Of a stretch of DNA of 35,033 nucleotides, positions 16,802-27,121 are shown piece after piece. The translations under genes were made by a program, and so were the position numbers. Source of the stretch: Hyphomicrobiales bacterium (lineage in GTDB: Bacteria > Pseudomonadota > Alphaproteobacteria > Rhizobiales > Xanthobacteraceae); contig JAJPKK010000128.1 in assembly GCA_021323775.1 (NCBI GenBank), positions 1 through 35,033 of the forward strand, in the 5' to 3' direction. Position 1 is the first letter of the stretch; the number at the start of each line of letters is the position of its first letter. The notes under the pieces are model-generated. The model was not told where the DNA came from. It worked only from the letters and a program-made list of their open reading frames with translations, and made no database searches.

Positions 16802-17134
16802 ATGTGGAAATCAATGACGACCGCCGCCACCGGACCGACACGCAAGACCAACTGGCTGGCGAATCTCGGTTTGGCCATCATGGCGGTCGCGTTTGTCTGG
16901 TGGTTCCTGTTTTATGCGCAATGGACCGGGCCGCTTCGATTGCTTGATCTCAAGGCGCCTTGTCTCGTCACCACTATTGACGAGTGCAGCTTCTTTCAGT
17001 CGCGGCTCGAAGAGTTTCACGCCTCCGGGCCCGCCTATCAGCCGGCAGTATGGTGGATCGGGATGGCCACCTACGCGGCCGGACGCTTCGCGGGCCGGAT
17101 GCGCGGGCCCAGGAAAGACGGAGCCCACCAATGA
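16802..17134 (+). CDS. Small membrane protein of unknown function between nuoF and nuoG
   Basis: The 110-residue protein has a strong membrane helix at about 18-40 ([17 protein letters not shown]), an external or periplasmic stretch with Cys54 and Cys62, a weaker hydrophobic segment at 82-96, and a basic C-terminus ([12 protein letters not shown]). I do not recognise a family. The start is three bases after the stop of the exported WYL-like gene, and the stop overlaps the nuoG ATG in ATGA, so the three are probably translated as a unit. An alternative ATG at 16814 would remove four residues. The two cysteines could form a disulfide if the loop faces the periplasm. Confidence 0.72.
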   Translation: MWKSMTTAATGPTRKTNWLANLGLAIMAVAFVWWFLFYAQWTGPLRLLDLKAPCLVTTIDECSFFQSRLEEFHASGPAYQPAVWWIGMATYAAGRFAGRMRGPRKDGAHQ

Positions 17135-19188
17135 CGAAGATCATCGTCGACGGCGCCGAGGTTGACGTTCCGCCTGAGTACACGCTGCTCCAGGCGTGCG
17201 AGGCGGCGGGCGCAGAGATTCCGCGCTTCTGTTTCCACGAACGTCTGTCGATCGCCGGCAATTGCCGCATGTGCCTGGTCGAACTCGTGGGTTCGCCGAA
17301 ACCGGTCGCGAGCTGCGCGTGGGCGGTGCGCGACTGCCGTCCCGGGCCGAAAGGCGAACCTCCGGAGGTCAAGACCAGGACGCCGATGGTCCGCAAGGCG
17401 CGCGAAGGAGTAATGGAGTTCCTGCTCATCAATCACCCGCTCGATTGCCCGATCTGCGACCAGGGCGGCGAGTGCGACCTGCAGGACCAGGCCATGGCCT
17501 ACGGCGTCGATTCCTCCCGCTTCAAGGAGAACAAGCGCGCGGTCGAAGACAAGTATCTGGGCGCTCTGGTGAAGACCTCGATGAACCGCTGCATCCAGTG
17601 CACCCGCTGCGTCCGCTTCGCCACGGAGGTCGCGGGAGTGCCGGAGCTGGGCGCCATCGGCCGCGGCGAAGACATGGAGATTACGACCTATCTCGAGCAG
17701 GCGATGGTGTCGGAGCTGCAGGGCAACGTGGTAGACCTGTGCCCGGTCGGGGCGCTCACCTCGAAGCCCTATGCGTTCGCGGCGCGTCCGTGGGAGCTGA
17801 CCAACACCGAATCAATTGACGTCACCGATGCGGTCGGCTGCGCCATCCGCGTCGATACCCGAGGCCGCGAAGTGATGCGCGTCCTGCCGCGCATCAACGA
17901 AGACGTGAACGAGGAGTGGATTTCCGACAAGACCCGGCATCAGATCGATGGTCTGCGGGTGCAGCGCCTCGACGAGCCATATGTGCGCCAGGGCGGGCGA
18001 CTGCGGCCGGCAACCTGGAGCGAGGCGTTTCACGCCATCGCCGCCAAGCTGCGGGCGACCCGGCGCGAGCGGATCGGCGCGATCGCGGGCGATCTTGCCG
18101 CCGTCGAGGAGATGTTCGCCCTCAAGGACCTGCTGGTGCGGCTGGGCTCGACCAATTTCGACTGCCGGCAGGACGGCACGGCGCTTGACCCCAGATGGGG
18201 CCGTTCCAGCTATCTGTTCAATGCGACGATCCCGGGCATTGATGAGGCCGACGGGCTGATGATCATCGGCTCCAATCCGCGCAAGGAGGCGCCGGTGCTC
18301 AATGCGCGCATCCGCAAGCGTTGGCGCACCGGCGCCTTGAAGATCGGGGTCATCGGCGAGCGCGCCGACCTCACCTATGATTACGCCTATTTGGGCGCGG
18401 GGCCCGAAACGCTCGCGAGGTTCGCCGAGCACCCGCCGGCCCGCCTCAGCCGCCAGATCTGGCTGGTCGGGCAGGGCGCCTTGGCGCGCCCGGACGGCGC
18501 CGCGGTGCTTTCGGCCGTCGCCAGGGCCGCCGTCTCGACCGGGGCGCTCACCGATGGCTGGAACGGCTTTTCGGTGCTCCACACCGCCGCGGCGCGGGTC
18601 GGCGGGCTCGATATCGGGTTCGTGCCGGGCGACAGCGGATTGACCGCAGCCGCGATGGCGTCGGGCGGCGTCGACGTGCTGTTCCTGCTCGGCGCCGATG
18701 AGATCGAGGTGGAATCGCGGGCCTTTGTCATCTATATCGGCACCCACGGCGACCGCGGCGCGCAGCGCGCCGATGTCATCCTGCCGGGCGCCGCCTACAC
18801 GGAGAAATCCGGCATCTACGTCAATACCGAGGGCCGGGTGCAGATGGGCGACCGCGCGGCATTTCCGCCGGGCAACGCGCGCGAGGACTGGGCTATCCTG
18901 CGGGCGCTGTCGGAGGCGATCGGAGCGAAGCTTCCCTATGATTCGCTGGCGCAGTTGCGGGCCGCCTTGTTCAAGGCGTTTCCGCATCTTGCGCGCATCG
19001 GCGCGATCATGCCCGGAAACCCGGACGACGTTCGCAAGGTTGCCATGCGCGGCGGCGCGATGGAAAAAGCGCCGTTCCGGTCTCCGATCGACGATTTCTA
19101 TCTGACCAATCCGATCGCCCGGGCGTCTGCCGTGATGGCCGAATGCTCGGCGCTCGCCGAGCGGGCGGCCGCAACGGCGGCTGAATAG
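17131..19188 (+). CDS. nuoG: NADH-quinone oxidoreductase subunit G
   Basis: NuoG (75-kDa subunit) is the largest peripheral subunit and holds most of the iron-sulfur chain. The 685-residue product from ATG 17131 shows the N1b ligands Cys34, Cys45, Cys48 and Cys62, the N5 motif [14 protein letters not shown] (His plus three Cys), and the N4 motif CIQCTRC with a later Cys in LCPVGAL. The molybdopterin-oxidoreductase-like domain follows from about 215, without an obvious cofactor-binding function, as usual for NuoG. The length is typical of alphaproteobacterial and mitochondrial-type subunits, shorter than E. coli NuoG. The frame is open further upstream, but the ATG overlapping the previous stop fits the conserved N-terminus TKIIVDG. 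Confidence 0.98.
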   Translation: MTKIIVDGAEVDVPPEYTLLQACEAAGAEIPRFCFHERLSIAGNCRMCLVELVGSPKPVASCAWAVRDCRPGPKGEPPEVKTRTPMVRKAREGVMEFLLINHPLDCPICDQGGECDLQDQAMAYGVDSSRFKENKRAVEDKYLGALVKTSMNRCIQCTRCVRFATEVAGVPELGAIGRGEDMEITTYLEQAMVSELQGNVVDLCPVGALTSKPYAFAARPWELTNTESIDVTDAVGCAIRVDTRGREVMRVLPRINEDVNEEWISDKTRHQIDGLRVQRLDEPYVRQGGRLRPATWSEAFHAIAAKLRATRRERIGAIAGDLAAVEEMFALKDLLVRLGSTNFDCRQDGTALDPRWGRSSYLFNATIPGIDEADGLMIIGSNPRKEAPVLNARIRKRWRTGALKIGVIGERADLTYDYAYLGAGPETLARFAEHPPARLSRQIWLVGQGALARPDGAAVLSAVARAAVSTGALTDGWNGFSVLHTAAARVGGLDIGFVPGDSGLTAAAMASGGVDVLFLLGADEIEVESRAFVIYIGTHGDRGAQRADVILPGAAYTEKSGIYVNTEGRVQMGDRAAFPPGNAREDWAILRALSEAIGAKLPYDSLAQLRAALFKAFPHLARIGAIMPGNPDDVRKVAMRGGAMEKAPFRSPIDDFYLTNPIARASAVMAECSALAERAAATAAE

Positions 19189-19190
19189 GG

Positions 19191-20258
19191 ATGCCAATGG
19201 CCTCGCTTTGGACCGATTACATCTGGCCGCTCCTCGTGATCGTCGCACAGAGCGTGCTCCTGCTCGTGGTGCTGCTCGTCGCGATCGCCTACGTGCTTTA
19301 TGCCGACCGCAAGATCTGGGCGGCGGTGCAGCTCCGGCGGGGTCCCAATGTGGTCGGCCCCTGGGGCCTCCTGCAAAGCTTTGCCGATCTGCTCAAGTTC
19401 ATCCTCAAGGAGCCGATCATCCCGGCCGGCGCCAACAAGGGCGTGTTTCTCCTGGCGCCGCTCGTATCCTGCGGGCTGGCGCTTGCCGCCTGGGCAGTGA
19501 TTCCCGTCGACGCCGGGTGGGTGATCTCCGACATCAATGTGGGCGTGCTCTATATTTTCGCGATCTCGTCGCTTGGCGTCTACGGCATCATCATGGGCGG
19601 CTGGGCGTCGAATTCGAAATATCCGTTCCTGGCGGCGCTGCGTTCGGCGGCCCAGATGGTCTCGTACGAGGTCTCCATCGGGTTCGTCATGATCACAGTC
19701 CTCTTGTGCGCGGGCTCGCTCAATCTTGGCGACATCGTCGAAGCCCAGGCCTCGTCGGGGCTCGGCCGCCTTCTCGGCGCGCCGTGGCTCACAATGCTCA
19801 ATTGGTACTGGATCCCGCTGTTTCCGATGTTTGTCATCTTCTTCATCTCGGCGCTGGCGGAAACCAACCGGCCGCCCTTCGATCTTGTCGAGGCGGAATC
19901 CGAGCTCGTGGCCGGCTTCATGGTCGAATATGGTTCGACCCCTTATATGCTCTTCATGCTCGGCGAGTATGTCGCGATCGCCACCATGTGCGCGATGACC
20001 ACCATCCTGTTCCTGGGCGGATGGCTGCCTCCGCTGGCGGTGGCGCCCTTCACCTGGGTGCCGGGCATCGTGTGGTTCACGCTCAAGGTTCTGTTGGTGT
20101 TCTTCATGTTTGCCCTGGTGAAGGCGTTCGTGCCTCGCTATCGCTATGACCAGTTGATGCGGCTGGGCTGGAAGGTCTTCCTGCCGATCTCCCTCGCCAT
20201 GGTGGCGATCGTGGCGGGCGTCCTGCAATTGACCGGATGGGCGCCAGCGCCGCAATGA
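19191..20258 (+). CDS. nuoH: NADH-quinone oxidoreductase subunit H
   Basis: NuoH (ND1 type) anchors the peripheral arm to the membrane and forms the entrance of the quinone tunnel. The 355-residue protein has about eight membrane helices and the conserved cytoplasmic loops [14 protein letters not shown] (49-62) and [20 protein letters not shown] (about 224-243), with its run of acidic residues important for quinone-coupled proton transfer. The ATG at 19191 is two bases after the nuoG stop, with TAGGG overlapping; a second ATG six bases on is an alternative start. Confidence 0.98.
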   Translation: MPMASLWTDYIWPLLVIVAQSVLLLVVLLVAIAYVLYADRKIWAAVQLRRGPNVVGPWGLLQSFADLLKFILKEPIIPAGANKGVFLLAPLVSCGLALAAWAVIPVDAGWVISDINVGVLYIFAISSLGVYGIIMGGWASNSKYPFLAALRSAAQMVSYEVSIGFVMITVLLCAGSLNLGDIVEAQASSGLGRLLGAPWLTMLNWYWIPLFPMFVIFFISALAETNRPPFDLVEAESELVAGFMVEYGSTPYMLFMLGEYVAIATMCAMTTILFLGGWLPPLAVAPFTWVPGIVWFTLKVLLVFFMFALVKAFVPRYRYDQLMRLGWKVFLPISLAMVAIVAGVLQLTGWAPAPQ

Positions 20259-20271
20259 GGGTTCTTAAGTC

Positions 20272-20760
20272 ATGAGATTGAGCCAGGCGGCCAGATCACT
20301 GTTCCTGAAGGAATTCGTCGACGCCATCGTGCTGTCGATGCGCTATTTCTTCAAGCGCAAGGCGACGCTCGACTATCCGTTCGAAAAGGGGCCGATTTCG
20401 CCGCGCTTCCGCGGCGAGCACGCGCTGCGCCGCTATCCGAACGGCGAGGAGCGCTGCATCGCCTGTAAGCTCTGCGAGGCGATTTGCCCGGCCCAGGCCA
20501 TCACGATCGAAGCCGGACCGCGCCGCAACGACGGCACCCGGCGCACCACGCGCTACGACATCGACATGGTGAAATGCATCTATTGCGGCCTCTGCCAGGA
20601 GGCCTGCCCGGTCGACGCCATCGTGGAGGGCCCGAATTTCGAGTTTGCCACTGAGACGCGCGAGGAACTCTATTACGACAAGGAGCGCCTGCTCGCCAAC
20701 GGCGACCGGTGGGAGCGCGAGATCGCGAAGAACATCGCGCTCGATGCGCCGTACAGGTGA
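20272..20760 (+). CDS. nuoI: NADH-quinone oxidoreductase subunit I
   Basis: NuoI holds clusters N6a and N6b, which connect NuoG/D electrons to N2. The 162-residue protein has two classical ferredoxin motifs, [12 protein letters not shown] (Cys62, 65, 68, with Cys72) and [12 protein letters not shown] (Cys102, 105, 108, with Cys112). An N-terminal amphipathic segment, [20 protein letters not shown], precedes them and lies on the membrane surface in known structures. The 13-bp spacing after nuoH holds a GAGG site about ten bases from the start. Confidence 0.98.
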   Translation: MRLSQAARSLFLKEFVDAIVLSMRYFFKRKATLDYPFEKGPISPRFRGEHALRRYPNGEERCIACKLCEAICPAQAITIEAGPRRNDGTRRTTRYDIDMVKCIYCGLCQEACPVDAIVEGPNFEFATETREELYYDKERLLANGDRWEREIAKNIALDAPYR

Positions 20761-20764
20761 CGAG

Positions 20765-21385
20765 ATGACCGTCGCTGCGCTGTTCTTCTACGTGTTTGCC
20801 TCCATCTGCGTGGCGTCCGCCGTGATGGTGATCGCATCGCGCAACCCGGTGCATTCAGTTCTGTTTCTGATCCTGGCCTTCGTCAATGCGGCCGGCCTCT
20901 TTGTTCTGATGGGCGCCGAGTTCCTGGCGATGATCCTGGTGATCGTCTATGTCGGTGCGGTCGCGGTGCTGTTTCTGTTCGTCGTCATGATGCTCGACGT
21001 CGACTTCACAGCGCTGCGTCAGGGCTTTCTCAATTACCTGCCGGTCGGCGGCCTGGTCGGCGTCGTGTTCTTCGGCGAGCTTGTGGCGATGCTCATGGTG
21101 GGAGCTGGCGCGCTTGCTCCCGGCGCCGCCAAGGCGATCACGGATCCCATACCGCCGCTGGCCGACGTGACCAATACGGAAGCTCTCGGGCTCGTGCTGT
21201 ACACCCGCTATGCGTACTACTTCCAGGCGGCGGGCGTGGTGCTGCTGGTCGCGATGATCGGCGCCATCGTGCTGACGTTGCGGCACAAGCCGCACGTCAA
21301 ACGTCAGAATATTGCCGATCAGGTCGCCCGCACAAAGGCGACTGCGATCAAGATCCGCCGGGTGAAGCCCGGGCAGGGGATTTAA
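20765..21385 (+). CDS. nuoJ: NADH-quinone oxidoreductase subunit J
   Basis: NuoJ (ND6 type) is a membrane subunit whose third helix carries a pi-bulge that couples quinone reduction to proton pumping. The 206-residue protein has five hydrophobic helices. The signature [21 protein letters not shown] lies at about 53-73, split between two helices. A basic C-terminal tail (about 170-206) extends beyond the last helix. The ATG at 20765 lies four bases after the nuoI stop with GACGAG upstream; the open frame extends further back into nuoI but without family similarity. Confidence 0.97.
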   Translation: MTVAALFFYVFASICVASAVMVIASRNPVHSVLFLILAFVNAAGLFVLMGAEFLAMILVIVYVGAVAVLFLFVVMMLDVDFTALRQGFLNYLPVGGLVGVVFFGELVAMLMVGAGALAPGAAKAITDPIPPLADVTNTEALGLVLYTRYAYYFQAAGVVLLVAMIGAIVLTLRHKPHVKRQNIADQVARTKATAIKIRRVKPGQGI

Positions 21386-21387
21386 CG

Positions 21388-21696
21388 ATGACGATCGGAC
21401 TGAACCATTACCTTGTCGTGGCGGCGATCCTGTTCACCCTCGGCATCTTCGGCATTTTTCTCAACCGTAAGAACGTCATTGTCATTCTGATGTCGATCGA
21501 ACTCATTCTTCTGGCCGTGAATATCAATCTCATCGCATTTTCGGCTCATCTTGGCGATCTGGTGGGACAAGTGTTTGCCTTATTCGTGCTCACGGTCGCC
21601 GCCGCCGAGGCCGCCATCGGGCTCGCAATCCTTGTGGTCTACTTCCGCAATCGCGGTACGATCGCGGTGGAAGACATCAATCTGATGAAGGGCTGA
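21388..21696 (+). CDS. nuoK: NADH-quinone oxidoreductase subunit K
   Basis: NuoK (ND4L type) is a three-helix subunit in the proton path between NuoJ and NuoN. The 102-residue protein keeps the two buried glutamates known to be needed for pumping: Glu38 in [11 protein letters not shown] and Glu74 in [10 protein letters not shown]. The start follows the nuoJ stop by two bases, with AGGGG about nine bases upstream inside nuoJ. Confidence 0.98.
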   Translation: MTIGLNHYLVVAAILFTLGIFGIFLNRKNVIVILMSIELILLAVNINLIAFSAHLGDLVGQVFALFVLTVAAAEAAIGLAILVVYFRNRGTIAVEDINLMKG

Positions 21697-21704
21697 AATC
21701 CGCC

Positions 21705-23807
21705 ATGTATCAGGCGATCGTTTTCCTGCCGCTGCTCGGCGCCATGCTTGCCGCGATCATTTCGCTCGTCGGCGCCCATGCGCGGCACCCCGGCGGATCG
21801 CCGCCGCCCGGCGGCGAAGAGCACATCGGCGGACCGACGCCCGAGCATCCGCACGGCGCCCCGTCGGCTCGCGGCGGAGCCGCCGTGATCCGCGAGACCC
21901 ATGCGGAGCCGGAGCGCCATGAGCCCGCAGCCGCAGGCTCGCGCACCGCCGAACTGATCACGACGACGTTGCTTTTCATCTCCATGGTGCTGTCCTGGAT
22001 CGCCTTTGTGCGGGTCGGCTTCTCGCACCAGGAAGCGCACGAGGTGGTGGCGCCGTTCATCTTCTCCGGCGACCTCAAGGTCGATTGGGCGCTGCGGATT
22101 GATGCGTTGACGGCCGTCATGCTCGTCGTGGTCACCACCGTGTCGGCGTTCGTCCACCTCTATTCCATGGGCTACATGGAGGAGGACCCTTACCGGCCGC
22201 GCTTCTTCGGCTATCTGTCGATGTTTACCTTCGCGATGCTGATGCTGGTGACCGCCGACAATCTGGTCCAGCTGTTTTTCGGGTGGGAGGGCGTTGGTCT
22301 CGCCAGCTATCTCCTGATCGGATTCTGGTATCACAAGCCGGAAGCGAATGCCGCCGCCATCAAGGCCTTCATCGTCAACCGCATCGGCGATTTCGGCTTT
22401 GCGCTCGGCATTTTTGCGGTGTTCATGATGACCGGGGCGGTCGACTTCGGCACCGTCTTTCACCAGGCCCCGGCGCTCACCGGCAAGACCATCCCGTTCT
22501 TCAACTGGAACGTCGACGCGCTCACGCTCATCTGCCTCCTGTTGTTCATGGGCGCCATGGGCAAGTCGGCCCAGTTCCTGCTGCACACCTGGCTGCCGGA
22601 CGCAATGGAGGGGCCGACTCCGGTCTCGGCCCTGATCCATGCCGCCACCATGGTGACGGCGGGCGTTTTCATGGTGGCCCGGTTGTCGCCGCTGTTCGAA
22701 CTCGCTCCCGCCGCGCTGACCTTCGTCACGGTGATCGGCGCCACCACTGCGATGTTTGCCGCCACGGTCGGGCTGGTTCAGAATGACATAAAGCGCATCG
22801 TCGCCTATTCGACATGCTCTCAGCTCGGCTACATGTTCGTCGCCATGGGCGTCGGGGCCTATTCGGTTGGCATGTTCCACCTTTTCACCCATGCCTTCTT
22901 CAAAGCGCTGCTGTTCTTAGGCTCGGGCTCCGTGATCATCGCGATGCACCACGAGCAGGACATCCGCCATATGGGCGGGCTGCGCACAAAGCTTCCTTTC
23001 ACGTACTGGACGATGGTGGTGGGCACCCTGGCGCTCACCGGCGTGTTTCCGTTTGCGGGATACTTTTCCAAGGACGCGATCATCGACGCCGCTTTTGCGG
23101 GCACGAATCCGGCGGCGCTGTATGCCTATCTGATGACGCTCGGCGCCGCCGGCCTCACTGCGTTCTATTCCTGGCGGCTCATTTTCAAGACCTTCCACGG
23201 CGAACCCCATGATCGGGAGCATTACGAAGCGGCGCATGAAACCCCTGCAACCATGCAGATCCCGCTGTTCGTGCTGGCCGTCGGCTGCGTGCTCGCTGGG
23301 TTTCCGTTCGTTGGCATCTTCGCCGGCTCCGGCGTCGAGGGTTTCTTCGGCGAATCGCTCGCGACTGGCGGTTCCAACACGATCCTGGAGGAGATGGAGC
23401 ACGTGAGCTGGGCCATCTCGCTGCTGCCGACCTTGCTGATGGCCGCCGGATTCGCTGTGGCCTGGCTGTTCTATATCCGGCGCCCCGAACTGCCGGTCGA
23501 ACTCGCCCGGCAGCACTCGATGCTCTACCGGTTCCTGCTCAACAAATGGTATTTCGACGAACTCTACGACTTCATCATCGTGCGGCCCACCCTCTGGATC
23601 GGCCGGCTGTTTTGGAGGGGCGGCGATGGCTGGCTGATCGACGGCTTCGGCCCGGACGGCGTTTCGGCGCGGGTGCTGGACGTGACGCGCAATGTCGTGC
23701 GCCTGCAGACCGGCTACATGTATCACTATGCCTTCGCCATGCTGATCGGCGTCGCCCTGTTCATGACGTGGTTCACGTGGCTCATGTTTAGCCGCGGGGG
23801 CGGTTAA
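21705..23807 (+). CDS. nuoL: NADH-quinone oxidoreductase subunit L, with enlarged first loop
   Basis: NuoL (ND5 type) is the distal antiporter-like proton pump, with a long lateral helix at the C-terminus. The 700-residue protein has the conserved [15 protein letters not shown] with the pump glutamate, [20 protein letters not shown], and a C-terminal region ending in the final anchoring helix. Between the first helix (about 3-24) and the second (about 82-101) there is an extra Gly/Pro/His-rich loop of roughly 50 residues (including [11 protein letters not shown] and [10 protein letters not shown]) that is absent from E. coli NuoL. I recall variable His-rich loops here in related genera. The gene starts eight bases after nuoK. 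Confidence 0.98.
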   Translation: MYQAIVFLPLLGAMLAAIISLVGAHARHPGGSPPPGGEEHIGGPTPEHPHGAPSARGGAAVIRETHAEPERHEPAAAGSRTAELITTTLLFISMVLSWIAFVRVGFSHQEAHEVVAPFIFSGDLKVDWALRIDALTAVMLVVVTTVSAFVHLYSMGYMEEDPYRPRFFGYLSMFTFAMLMLVTADNLVQLFFGWEGVGLASYLLIGFWYHKPEANAAAIKAFIVNRIGDFGFALGIFAVFMMTGAVDFGTVFHQAPALTGKTIPFFNWNVDALTLICLLLFMGAMGKSAQFLLHTWLPDAMEGPTPVSALIHAATMVTAGVFMVARLSPLFELAPAALTFVTVIGATTAMFAATVGLVQNDIKRIVAYSTCSQLGYMFVAMGVGAYSVGMFHLFTHAFFKALLFLGSGSVIIAMHHEQDIRHMGGLRTKLPFTYWTMVVGTLALTGVFPFAGYFSKDAIIDAAFAGTNPAALYAYLMTLGAAGLTAFYSWRLIFKTFHGEPHDREHYEAAHETPATMQIPLFVLAVGCVLAGFPFVGIFAGSGVEGFFGESLATGGSNTILEEMEHVSWAISLLPTLLMAAGFAVAWLFYIRRPELPVELARQHSMLYRFLLNKWYFDELYDFIIVRPTLWIGRLFWRGGDGWLIDGFGPDGVSARVLDVTRNVVRLQTGYMYHYAFAMLIGVALFMTWFTWLMFSRGGG

Positions 23808-23858
23808 GGTCGGATTTCGCTATGGTCGAATCAAACACATTGCCGCACCCCTCTTCAG

Positions 23859-23876
23859 CTCTCCCTGTGGGGAGAG
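23859..23876. repeat. GC-rich hairpin between nuoL and nuoM
   Basis: CTCTCCC (23859-23865) pairs with GGGAGAG (23870-23876) around a four-base loop. It lies in the only gap above 100 bp inside the operon (23808-23919). No T-run follows, so it looks more like a dispersed repeat or mRNA-processing hairpin than a terminator. Confidence 0.55.
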
Positions 23877-23919
23877 GCGAAGCGGCAGCCGCTCAACCTC
23901 ATCGGAAAATGCGTTAAAC

Positions 23920-25428
23920 ATGGCGAGCTGGCCGATCCTTTCCGTCACCGTGTTCCTGCCGCTCCTCGGCGCGCTTTTCATCATGGCGATGCGCGGCGAG
24001 GACGCTTCCGTCGCCCGCAATGCCCGCTGGGTGGCGATGTGGACGACGCTGCTCACATTCGTGATCTCGCTGATCCTGGTATGGCGCTTCGACCCCAGCT
24101 CGCCTGAGTTTCAGTTCGTCGAAAGGAAACCCTGGCTCGCCGGCGCCATCAGCTATCACATGGGGGTCGACGGCATCTCCCTGCCGTTCGTGATTCTCAC
24201 GACGGCGCTGATGCCGCTGTGCATCCTCGCGAGCTGGCTGCCGATCCAGCGGCGCGTCAAGGAGTACATGATCGCGTTTCTGGTGCTGGAAACTTTGATG
24301 GTCGGCACCTTTACGGCGCTCGATCTGACCTTGTTCTACCTCTTCTTCGAAGGCGGCCTGATCCCGATGTTCCTGATTATCGGGGTCTGGGGCGGCCCGC
24401 GCCGGGTCTATGCGAGCTTCAAGTTTTTTCTCTATACCCTGCTCGGCTCGGTGCTGATGCTGCTCGCGATCATGGCTCTCTACTGGGATGCGGGCACCAC
24501 CGACATTCCGACCCTCATGCACCATGCCTTTCCGCGTTCGCTGCAGACCTGGGCGTGGTTCGCCTTCCTGGCCTCGTTCGCCGTGAAATTGCCGATGTGG
24601 CCCGTCCACACCTGGCTCCCCGATGCGCATGTGGAGGCGCCGACCGCGGGCTCCGTCATCCTCGCCGCCATCCTCTTGAAGATGGGCGGCTACGGCTTCC
24701 TGCGCTTCTCGCTGCCGATGTTTCCGCTGGCGTCCGAGCAATTCGCCCCGCTGATTTTCACGCTGTCGGTGGTGGCGATCATCTACACCGCGCTGGTTGC
24801 GCTGGTGCAGGAGGACATGAAGAAGCTGATCGCCTATTCCTCGGTGGCCCATATGGGATTCGTCACCATGGGAATTTTCGCCGGCACCATCCAGGGCGTC
24901 GGCGGCGGCATCTTCCAGATGGTGTCCCACGGCATCATATCGGGCGCGCTGTTCCTGTGTGTCGGTGTGGTGTATGATCGCATGCACACGCGGGAGATCG
25001 CGGCCTATGGCGGCCTCGTCGATCGGATGCCGCTCTACGCGGCGGCATTCATGGTGTTTACGCTGGCGAATGTGGGGCTCCCCGGCACCACCGGCTTCGT
25101 GGGCGAATTTCTCACCCTGATCGGCACGTTCCGGGTCAACACGCCGGTCGCAACGCTGGCGACGGTGGGCGTCATTCTGTCCGCCGCCTATGCATTGTGG
25201 CTCTATCGCAAGGTCATCTTCGGGAAACTCGAAAAGCCTTCGCTTGCCCGCATCCTCGATCTGGACGGACGCGAGATGGCGGCGTTCGCGCCGCTCGTCA
25301 TCCTCACGATCCTGTTCGGCGTCTATCCCAAGCCGGTGATCGACGTTTCGCAGGCTGCGGTCTCAGCATTGGTCGAGAATTACCATCAGGCGCTGGGCGC
25401 CGCGAAAACCGCTGAGCTTGCCAAATGA
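23920..25428 (+). CDS. nuoM: NADH-quinone oxidoreductase subunit M
   Basis: NuoM (ND4 type) is the middle antiporter-like proton pump. The 502-residue protein has about fourteen helices, the pump glutamate in [18 protein letters not shown] (about 144-161), the lysine-bearing segment [21 protein letters not shown] split near 225-245, and [14 protein letters not shown]. Length and ends are normal. It starts 112 bp after nuoL, past a hairpin repeat, and no clear ribosome binding site is visible; CGGAAAA is the closest purine-rich stretch. Confidence 0.98.
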   Translation: MASWPILSVTVFLPLLGALFIMAMRGEDASVARNARWVAMWTTLLTFVISLILVWRFDPSSPEFQFVERKPWLAGAISYHMGVDGISLPFVILTTALMPLCILASWLPIQRRVKEYMIAFLVLETLMVGTFTALDLTLFYLFFEGGLIPMFLIIGVWGGPRRVYASFKFFLYTLLGSVLMLLAIMALYWDAGTTDIPTLMHHAFPRSLQTWAWFAFLASFAVKLPMWPVHTWLPDAHVEAPTAGSVILAAILLKMGGYGFLRFSLPMFPLASEQFAPLIFTLSVVAIIYTALVALVQEDMKKLIAYSSVAHMGFVTMGIFAGTIQGVGGGIFQMVSHGIISGALFLCVGVVYDRMHTREIAAYGGLVDRMPLYAAAFMVFTLANVGLPGTTGFVGEFLTLIGTFRVNTPVATLATVGVILSAAYALWLYRKVIFGKLEKPSLARILDLDGREMAAFAPLVILTILFGVYPKPVIDVSQAAVSALVENYHQALGAAKTAELAK

Positions 25429-25441
25429 GGCGTATTGCACG

Positions 25442-26869
25442 ATGAACGAAGCCTCCGCGCTTTATCCGGCGCTTCCCGAATTGATTCTTGCAGGCGGCGC
25501 TATGGTGCTGCTGATGATCGGAGCCTTCGGAGGCGAACGCGCGACCTCCCCGATGCTGAGCTATGCGATCGCGCTTCTGGTTGTTGCCGGTCTTGCGATC
25601 GCAGCGATGCCGGACGAGCGCGTGGCGCTTTTCAACGGCAGCTTCGTGGTCGACGGATTTGCGAAGTTCTTGAAAATTCTTGCGGTATTAGGCTCGATCG
25701 GAACCCTGTGGATGTCGGGCGATTTCCTCGCTGATCCCGACCGGCGCAAATTCGAGTACTCGGTTCTCATCCTGCTCGCCACCGCCGGCATGTTCGTGCT
25801 CATTTCGGCCGGCGACCTGATTGCCCTCTATCTTGGCTTTGAGCTGATGAGCCTCTCTCTCTACGTGGTCGCTGCGTTCGATCGCGACAACGTGCAGTCG
25901 ACCGAAGCGGGGCTCAAGTATTTCGTGCTCGGAGCGCTGTCGTCCGGCATGCTGCTTTACGGCGCGTCATTGATCTACGGATTCACCGGCACGGTGAAAT
26001 TCGCCGGCATCGCCCAGGAGGCGGCGAATGGCGGCATCGGGTTGATCATCGGACTGGTTCTTCTGTTCGCCGGGCTGTGTTTCAAGGTCTCGGCGGTGCC
26101 GTTTCACATGTGGACGCCCGATGTCTATCAGGGGGCGCCGACGCCGATCACGGCCTTCTTTGCCTCTGCCCCGAAAGTGGCGGCGATTGCGGCATTCGTG
26201 CGGGTGTCATTCAGCGCCTTTCCGGCCATCGCGGCGCAATGGCAGCAGATCATCATATTCGTCGCGATCGCGTCGATGGCGCTCGGCGCGTTCGCGGCGA
26301 TCGGCCAGCGCAACATCAAACGGCTGATGGCCTATTCGTCGATCGGCCACATGGGGTATGCCCTGATAGGGCTTGCGGCGGCGACCGGCGAGGGCGTCCA
26401 GGGCGTGCTCGTCTATATGGCGATTTATGTGGCGATGACGCTCGGAACCTTCGCGTGCATCGTTTCGATGCGGCGAAACGATAAGCCCTTTGAGGAAATC
26501 ACCGATCTTTCAGGCCTCGCACGCACCAATCCGGCTCAGGCCTTCGTTCTCTCCATGCTGTTGTTTTCGCTCGCCGGCATCCCGCCGCTGGCCGGATTTT
26601 TTGCAAAATTCTACGTCTTCCTTGCGGCCGTCAAGGCCGGGCTGTTCACGCTCGCGGTGCTTGGCGTGCTCGCCAGCGTCGTGGGCGCCTACTACTACCT
26701 GCTGATCGTGAAGATCATGTATTTCGACGAGCCGGCGCCGGCATTCGACCCGATGGGAAACGCCCTGCGCTCAATCGTGGCGGTGACAGGGTTGTTCGTG
26801 ATCTTGTTCTTCGCCTATCCGGGACCGCTTGTCGAGGCGGCGGCGGTTGCGGCGAAATCGCTGTTTTAG
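25442..26869 (+). CDS. nuoN: NADH-quinone oxidoreductase subunit N
   Basis: NuoN (ND2 type) is the proximal antiporter-like proton pump. The 475-residue protein has the pump glutamate in YLGFELMSLSLYVVAAF (about 126-142), the KVSAVPFHMWTPDVYQGAPT segment and KRLMAYSSIGHMGY. I chose the ATG at 25442, which has GAGGCG upstream and gives the normal N-terminus MNEASALYPALPEL; an earlier in-frame start at 25418 would overlap nuoM by 11 bp. It is the last nuo gene, followed by a cluster of hairpins. Confidence 0.98.
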   Translation: MNEASALYPALPELILAGGAMVLLMIGAFGGERATSPMLSYAIALLVVAGLAIAAMPDERVALFNGSFVVDGFAKFLKILAVLGSIGTLWMSGDFLADPDRRKFEYSVLILLATAGMFVLISAGDLIALYLGFELMSLSLYVVAAFDRDNVQSTEAGLKYFVLGALSSGMLLYGASLIYGFTGTVKFAGIAQEAANGGIGLIIGLVLLFAGLCFKVSAVPFHMWTPDVYQGAPTPITAFFASAPKVAAIAAFVRVSFSAFPAIAAQWQQIIIFVAIASMALGAFAAIGQRNIKRLMAYSSIGHMGYALIGLAAATGEGVQGVLVYMAIYVAMTLGTFACIVSMRRNDKPFEEITDLSGLARTNPAQAFVLSMLLFSLAGIPPLAGFFAKFYVFLAAVKAGLFTLAVLGVLASVVGAYYYLLIVKIMYFDEPAPAFDPMGNALRSIVAVTGLFVILFFAYPGPLVEAAAVAAKSLF

Positions 26870-26897
26870 TGAGAGCGCATGCCGCGAATCGGTTACT

Positions 26898-26956
26898 CCC
26901 TCTCCCCGCTTGCCGTCAGGGCGTTGACGCCCATCTTCGACGGGCTACGGAGAGGG
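26898..26956. repeat. Hairpin element downstream of nuoN
   Basis: CCCTCTCC (26898-26905) pairs with GGAGAGGG (26949-26956), enclosing a small GGGCG/CGCCC stem. It begins 29 bases after the nuoN stop and may mark the end of the nuo transcript or protect its 3' end; no T-run follows. Confidence 0.55.
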
Positions 26957-27007
26957 TCGGGGTGAGAAGGCGTTTCCACAGACTCCGATGCGAGATTCAC
27001 ACTGGTG

Positions 27008-27078
27008 GAGAGGCCCCCTCATCCGGAATTTGCGCGACAAGCGCGCAAATTCCGGCCTCTCCCCGCAAGCGGGAGAGG
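27008..27078. repeat. Compound hairpin between nuoN and birA
   Basis: A perfect 14-bp stem joins 27023-27036 (CCGGAATTTGCGCG) with 27042-27055 around a five-base loop. An outer arm GAGAGGCC (27008-27015) pairs with GGCCTCTC (27054-27061). A competing stem, CCTCTCCC (27056-27063) with GGGAGAGG (27071-27078), overlaps the outer arm, so two alternative folds are possible. It ends 43 bp before birA. Confidence 0.7.
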
Positions 27079-27121
27079 TAAAGGGACTGCTGCGTCAATT
27101 CCGTCGGAACGTGCTCCATTG

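Noticed and set aside
17812-19248. Long open frame on the minus strand opposite nuoG
   Set aside because: It is an antisense shadow; nuoG is unmistakable on the plus strand with all cluster ligands.
26869-27121. CRISPR-like array among the repeats downstream of nuoN
   Set aside because: The elements are two or three hairpins of differing sequence without constant spacer lengths; no cas gene is in the window.
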